NCBI RefSeq assembly: GCF_009617995.1
Contig: NZ_CP044129.1
Coordinates: forward strand, 2,170,001-2,234,000
Reading direction: 5' to 3'
DNA length: 64,000 bases
DNA from: Halomicrobium sp. LC1Hm
GTDB taxonomy: Archaea; Halobacteriota; Halobacteria; Halobacteriales; Haloarculaceae
This document shows, piece by piece, positions 60,298-64,000 of the stretch. Numbering within the stretch: the stretch's first letter is position 1; the number at the start of each line of letters is the position of its first letter. The position numbers and the translations under genes are program-made. The notes under the pieces were generated by a model. The model was not told the DNA's origin. It saw only the letters and a program-made list of their open reading frames with translations, and did no database searches.

Positions 60298-60726
60298 ATG
60301 CTCGGAGCGAGCGAACTCACCACGGTCGCGGCGGTCCGCGAACAGCGGTCCTACGTCTGTACGGTGCGAGACAACTACGGCGAGCGCGACGAGGTGGTCG
60401 TCGTGCCCTGCGAGGACGGCGACGCCGCGGTCAGGGCGTGGATCAACCGCTGTACGCACGAGGCCCAGCGCTTCGACACGGGCCGTGGCGTGGCGATGCG
60501 GGACGGGCAGATGATCTGCCCCAAGCACGGCTCCATGTTCGACAGCTGCTCGGGCGACTGCGACAACGGCGAGGCCGCGGGGACGACGCTGCCCGGCGTC
60601 GAGGTGGCCGTCGAGGACGGGACGGTCTACCTCGCCGACGAGGACTACACCTTCGTCCACGAGGGGACGATCACGGACGACGACGGCGACGACGGGCCGA
60701 GTTCGACCTCCCACATCGGCTTCTAG
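60298..60726 (+). CDS. Rieske [2Fe-2S] protein
   Basis: 142 aa soluble ferredoxin-like Rieske domain. The cluster ligands are Cys52-x-His54 (CTHE) and Cys74-x2-His77 (CPKH); two further cysteines (Cys84, Cys88) follow and may form a disulfide or bind metal. No membrane anchor or twin-Arg signal, so it is cytoplasmic, resembling ferredoxin components of dioxygenases or nitrite-reductase small subunits rather than bc1 Rieske proteins. No partner oxygenase gene is adjacent. Confidence 0.86.
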   Translation: MLGASELTTVAAVREQRSYVCTVRDNYGERDEVVVVPCEDGDAAVRAWINRCTHEAQRFDTGRGVAMRDGQMICPKHGSMFDSCSGDCDNGEAAGTTLPGVEVAVEDGTVYLADEDYTFVHEGTITDDDGDDGPSSTSHIGF

Positions 60727-60819
60727 GAGAGACGGTCGAACACAGCACCGCAAGTGTTCGAGCGACGACGCAGGCCTCGAAAGCCCTCGCTCCGCTCGGG
60801 TAGTGTCCACTGACCGACG

Positions 60820-60871
60820 ATATAAACGCGACCGGACCTCGCCCTTGCAGTCCACCAAGGTGTGGTGGATT
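60820..60871 (+). promoter_or_regulatory. Orphan TATA box and hairpin in front of the topA 3' end
   Basis: GATATAAAC near 60819-60827 is a good archaeal TATA box but no plus-strand gene starts downstream. About 25-45 nt later TCCACCA-AGGTG-TGGTGGA (60851-60869) forms a 7-bp hairpin. A short RNA, antisense to the end of topA, may start here. Confidence 0.4.
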
Positions 60872-60909
60872 GCGCAGTCAGCAACAGGAAACGGAAACAG
60901 GGTAACAGA

Positions 60910-63399
60910 TCAGTCCGCCAGTTCGGCCTGCCAGTCCTCGATCTGGCTGGCCGACACGCCCTGGACGTTGGCGGCGATCTCGTCGGGTTCGACCGACCGG
61001 AGGTCGGCGGGCTCGTCGATGCCGACGGCCGCGAGCTTCTCGGCGGTCGCGCCGCCGATGCCGTTCAGATCTTCGAGGTCGTCGATCGCGTTGCGGGCCT
61101 GGTACTCGGCGTAGTTGCAGATCGGACAGCCCAGTTCCCAGGGATCGTCGTCGTCCTCGTCGTCGACGATCGAGATCTCGGGCAGATCGTGTTCCTCGCA
61201 GCGGTCCTCGCCGACCACGATGTCGCCGTTGCGCGGCAGCGGCAGCGAGTACTCGCAGTCGGGATAGCGCGTACAGCCCACGAGTCGCGAGCCAGAGCGC
61301 AGGCGCTTGATCGCCAGTTCCCCGTCGTGGTCCGCCCCACACTCGGGACAGGCCCCGATCACCTCGTCGTCGGTCTCGTCGGCCTTCTCGGCCTCGCAGC
61401 GGGGACAGCCGTGGACGAAGGTGTCGCGACCCGCAAGCATCTTCACGTGGTTGAGGCCGTGGTCGTCGCAGCGCTCGTCGAGGACCTGGGGCTCGCCGGT
61501 CGACGGCAGCGGGAGGGTGAAGCGACACTCGGGGAAGCCGTCACAGCCGACGAAGTACGACCCCTGCCGCGAACGGCGCACGAGCAGGTCCTCGCCACAC
61601 TCCGGACAGGGACCGAGCGTCTTGTCGGCTTTCAGCGACTCCTGGAGGTAGTCGCCGACCTCCTCGCGGGAGTCGGCCAGCTCCTCGAAGACGCGTTCGA
61701 GCATCTCGCGGGACTCTGTGGTGACCGCGTCCAGCGTGGCCTCGCCGCTTGCGATCGCGGACATGTCCGCCTCCATCTGGGCGGTCATCTCCTCGCTGAC
61801 GATCCGGTCGGCGAACTCCTCGGCGGCCTCGACGACGGCCTCGGCCAGGGTCGTCGGCCGCGGCGGGTCGTCCTCGATGTACCCGCGGTCGTAGAGCTTC
61901 TCGATGGTGTTGTGGCGGGTGCTCTTCGTGCCCAGCCCGAACTCCTCCATCTTCTTGATGAGGCGGGACTGTCCGTAGCGACGCGGTGGCTGGGTCTGTT
62001 TGGCTTCGAGGGTCACGTCGCTCATGGCGAGCGTGTCGCCCTCGGAGACGGCTGGAACGACGTTCTCGCTGGCAGAGGAGTAGGGATAGACGGCGTGGTA
62101 TCCGGGTTCGAGCAGGCGCTTGCCGTTGGCCTTCAGCGAGTGGCCGGCGGCCTCGGCGACGACCCGGAGGTGGGCCCACTTCGCGGGTTCGGCGACCGTC
62201 GCGAAGAAGCGCCGGACGACGAGCTCGTAGATCTCCCACTCGTCGTCGTCCAGCTCGCCCCGCGGGGGGAGTTCTCCGGTCGGGTGGATCGGCGGGTGGT
62301 CGGTCGTCTCCTCGTCGCCCTCGGTTGGGGCGATCTCGTCCTGTTCGAGCAGCGACTCGGCGTCCTCGCCGAAGGCCCGACTGCCGACGAACTCGTCCAG
62401 CAGTTCGTCCGGCTCCAGGTCCTCGGGGTAGACGGTGTTGTCCGTCCGGGGGTAGGTCATGTAGCCGGCGGTGTACAGCTCCTCGGCGAGGCTCATCGCC
62501 CGCTGGGCCGAGTAGCCGAGCGACCCCGCGGCGGAGATGAAGGCGGTGGTGTTGAACGGCTCCGGGGGCGCGTCGGTGCGGGTCCGCTTGCGGACGGACG
62601 TGACCGTCGCGGCGTCGAGTGCGGCCAGATCCTCGTAGACGGAGTCGGCGGTCGCCTCGTCCCAGACGCGCTCGGCCTCGCTGCCGTCGTCGTCGTAGAA
62701 GTACTGGGCCTCGAAGGCGGCGTCGTCGCCCTGGAGATCGCCGAAGATCTCCCAGTAGTCTTCCGGATCGAACGCCTGGATCTCGCGCTCGCGGTCGACG
62801 ATCAGCTTCAGGGTCGGGGACTGGACGCGGCCCACCGAGATGAAGTCGTCGCCGAGCTGTCGGGCCGACAGCGAGAGGAATCGGGTCAGCGCCGCGCCCC
62901 ACACGAGGTCGATCACCTGTCGGGCCTCACCGGCGGCGGCGAGGTCGAAGTCGATCTCGTCGGGGTTGGCGAAGGCCTCCCGGACCTCGCGGTCGGTGAT
63001 CGAGGAGAACCGCACGCGGTCGACGGGCACGTCGGTCTCCTCGCGGATCAGTTCGTACGCCTCCTTGCCGATCAGCTCCCCCTCGCGGTCGTAGTCCGTC
63101 GCGATCGTCGCCTCGTCGGCCCGGCGGGCCAGCTTGCGCAGGGTCGCGACGATGTTCTCCTGGGTCGCGGACTTGACCACGTCCGCCTCGACCAGCTCCG
63201 CCGGCTCGACGTCGCGCCAGTCGGCGTACTCCGGCGGGAAATCCACGCCGACGACGTGGCCCGACAGTCCCATGCAGCGTTTGGTCCCCCAGCGGTAGAC
63301 GTTGACGCCGTTCTCCCGCTCGGCGGTCGCAGCGCCGTCGCTGAGGATCTCTGCGATGCGGCGGGCGGCGTTCTCCTTTTCGGTGATGATCAGTTCCAC
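60910..63399 (-). CDS. topA: DNA topoisomerase I (type IA)
   Basis: 829 aa. It relaxes negatively supercoiled DNA. ELIITEKENAARRIAE begins the Toprim domain, with IATDYDREGELIG the metal-binding DxD; Tyr316 in GYMTYPRTDNT is the nucleophile that binds DNA covalently. The C-terminus has zinc-ribbon modules (CPECGEDLL...CDGFPEC; CPECGADHDG...CTRYPDC; a last CPICNY) and a helix-hairpin-helix (LEDLNGIGGATAEKLAAVGI). The GTG at 63399 gives MELIITEKE, as in the family. A TTTAGAAC element lies about 50 nt above the start. Confidence 0.94.
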   Translation of the reverse strand: MELIITEKENAARRIAEILSDGAATAERENGVNVYRWGTKRCMGLSGHVVGVDFPPEYADWRDVEPAELVEADVVKSATQENIVATLRKLARRADEATIATDYDREGELIGKEAYELIREETDVPVDRVRFSSITDREVREAFANPDEIDFDLAAAGEARQVIDLVWGAALTRFLSLSARQLGDDFISVGRVQSPTLKLIVDREREIQAFDPEDYWEIFGDLQGDDAAFEAQYFYDDDGSEAERVWDEATADSVYEDLAALDAATVTSVRKRTRTDAPPEPFNTTAFISAAGSLGYSAQRAMSLAEELYTAGYMTYPRTDNTVYPEDLEPDELLDEFVGSRAFGEDAESLLEQDEIAPTEGDEETTDHPPIHPTGELPPRGELDDDEWEIYELVVRRFFATVAEPAKWAHLRVVAEAAGHSLKANGKRLLEPGYHAVYPYSSASENVVPAVSEGDTLAMSDVTLEAKQTQPPRRYGQSRLIKKMEEFGLGTKSTRHNTIEKLYDRGYIEDDPPRPTTLAEAVVEAAEEFADRIVSEEMTAQMEADMSAIASGEATLDAVTTESREMLERVFEELADSREEVGDYLQESLKADKTLGPCPECGEDLLVRRSRQGSYFVGCDGFPECRFTLPLPSTGEPQVLDERCDDHGLNHVKMLAGRDTFVHGCPRCEAEKADETDDEVIGACPECGADHDGELAIKRLRSGSRLVGCTRYPDCEYSLPLPRNGDIVVGEDRCEEHDLPEISIVDDEDDDDPWELGCPICNYAEYQARNAIDDLEDLNGIGGATAEKLAAVGIDEPADLRSVEPDEIAANVQGVSASQIEDWQAELAD

Positions 63400-63575
63400 G
63401 CGTCATCACCAGACCCTTCGATCATATCTCCGGGTACGGCCGACTGTGTTCTAAAGGCTTTCGCCAGAACCGGGAGATAGCGCGTGTGTGCGTACGGTTG
63501 CGGGCACGTGGGCGTCCCTGTGCGTCGAGCGCGCGCCCGGACGCGAGTCTGCCCTCGAACGGAGCCGATCCGCGG

Positions 63576-63601
63576 ACCGGCCTCGCCGCTTGCAGGCCGG
63601 T
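63576..63601 (-). terminator. Hairpin after the partial gene
   Basis: ACCGGCCT and AGGCCGGT form a perfect 8-bp stem with a 10-nt loop, directly after the stop codon at 63603-63605 (minus strand). Confidence 0.5.
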
Positions 63602-63602
63602 G

Positions 63603-64000
63603 CTACAGATACTCGAAGTCGGCGTCCCCGGTCTCGAAGCCCACGCGGTCGTGAGCCCAGTCGAAGGGCACGTCGTCGCGTCGGTCGTCGAGGAAGTCGA
63701 CGATCTGTTCGGCGGGGTTCTCGCCGTAGATGGTCTCGCCGGACTGGATCCGCTCGCGCACGGCGTCGGTCTCGACGACGTACTCGACCATCTCGGTCAT
63801 GGACTCGCCCGAGACCGGCGGGACGAGGAGGTTCGTCTCCGCGTCGAAGACCGTCTCGGGCCGGTCCGTGTTGAAGCGGGCGGTGAGACAGATCGTCTCG
63901 TCGATGACGTTGAGCTCTTCTTGCATGCTCCCGGAGTCGGTCAGCTCGGCCAGACACTGGCCCGACTGGAGGAACTCGTAGACGTGAGCGTGTTTCTTCC
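63603..64000 (-). CDS. Conserved hypothetical protein (5' end outside window)
   Basis: The minus-strand frame is open to the window edge, so the gene starts beyond 64000; 131 residues are visible. They begin KKHAHVYEFLQSGQCLAELTDSGSMQEE and continue NVIDETICLTARFNTDRPETVFDAETNLLVPPVSGESMTEMVEYVVETDAVRERI; the end is acidic. An internal Met at 63926 might tempt a start, but the preceding 24 codons read as the same protein. No family recognised. It is head-to-tail with topA, 203 bp away. Confidence 0.72.
   Translation of the reverse strand, partial: KKHAHVYEFLQSGQCLAELTDSGSMQEELNVIDETICLTARFNTDRPETVFDAETNLLVPPVSGESMTEMVEYVVETDAVRERIQSGETIYGENPAEQIVDFLDDRRDDVPFDWAHDRVGFETGDADFEYL

Noticed and set aside
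60862-63480. Long open frame on the plus strand opposite topA
   Set aside because: It mirrors the topoisomerase codons; the translation is Val/Leu/Arg/Gly-rich with no motif, as expected for the antisense of a GC-rich acidic gene.
1-64000. CRISPR arrays, rRNA, intact insertion sequences
   Set aside because: No regularly spaced direct repeats, no rRNA-like sequence and no transposase with its ends were seen.

Overview
The window comes from a haloarchaeon. It is GC-rich, its proteins are strongly acidic, genes are packed tightly with many 4-nt ATGA overlaps, and many starts lie about 25-30 nt downstream of an archaeal TATA box (leaderless style). It carries archaeal marker genes: TFB, archaeal aspS, the geranylgeranylglyceryl phosphate synthase of the ether-lipid pathway, the archaeal early shikimate enzymes, CetZ, and a RosR-like PadR regulator. 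The gene content suggests a Haloarcula/Halomicrobium-like organism, but genus is an inference. I saw no rRNA, tRNA, CRISPR array or intact insertion sequence.

Layout. 1-10.5 kb: housekeeping genes, including DUF371 (partial), an aldo/keto reductase, an S10-like protein, Nudix, RNase HI, a PadR/RosR regulator, inorganic pyrophosphatase, an alkaline-phosphatase-superfamily protein and CetZ. 10.55-20.03 kb: an eight-gene pilus/secretion-like cluster with a PilB/ArlI-type ATPase, a TadC/ArlJ-type membrane protein, small single-helix proteins and a 1035-aa protein. 20-27.6 kb: DUF5791, an epimerase-like protein, a membrane-anchored DHH phosphoesterase, an aldo/keto reductase, MFS, a GT81-like glycosyltransferase and aspS. 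27.6-29.6 kb: a scarred patch with a duplicated aspS tail, a UPF0175/PIN toxin-antitoxin pair and an alkyltransferase-like protein lacking the catalytic cysteine. 29.7-36.7 kb: aromatic amino acid genes trpC-trpB-trpA, then an AbrB/VapC pair, then the archaeal shikimate genes (ADH synthase, DHQ synthase II) and aroD.

36.8-49.7 kb: an orphan CTAG-type DNA methyltransferase, a soluble chemotaxis transducer, TFB, a glycosyltransferase-flippase fusion, a radical SAM protein, an unrecognised 388-aa protein, a HAD phosphatase, an ABC-2 exporter, DUF429 and Hsp20. 49.7-55.6 kb: FAD oxidoreductase, luciferase-like, CoA-Nudix, APH-like, HAD and GGGP synthase genes, all on the minus strand. 55.9-60.1 kb: a large single-chain restriction-modification protein whose recognition segment is an AT-rich module inserted exactly after the NPPY motif. 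60.3-64 kb: a Rieske protein, topoisomerase I and a partial gene.

Structures that ordinary annotation would miss: two families of ~84-bp palindromic repeats (three copies each), most of which begin on the TGA stop codon of the adjacent gene and share TGATAC ends; a second copy of the aspS C-terminal codons 121 bp downstream, identical in protein but recoded at the DNA level, like a relic of integration at the aspS 3' end; and strong scarcity of CTAG except inside the AT-rich restriction module. The best candidate for an undescribed system is the 10.55-20.03 kb pilus-like cluster.
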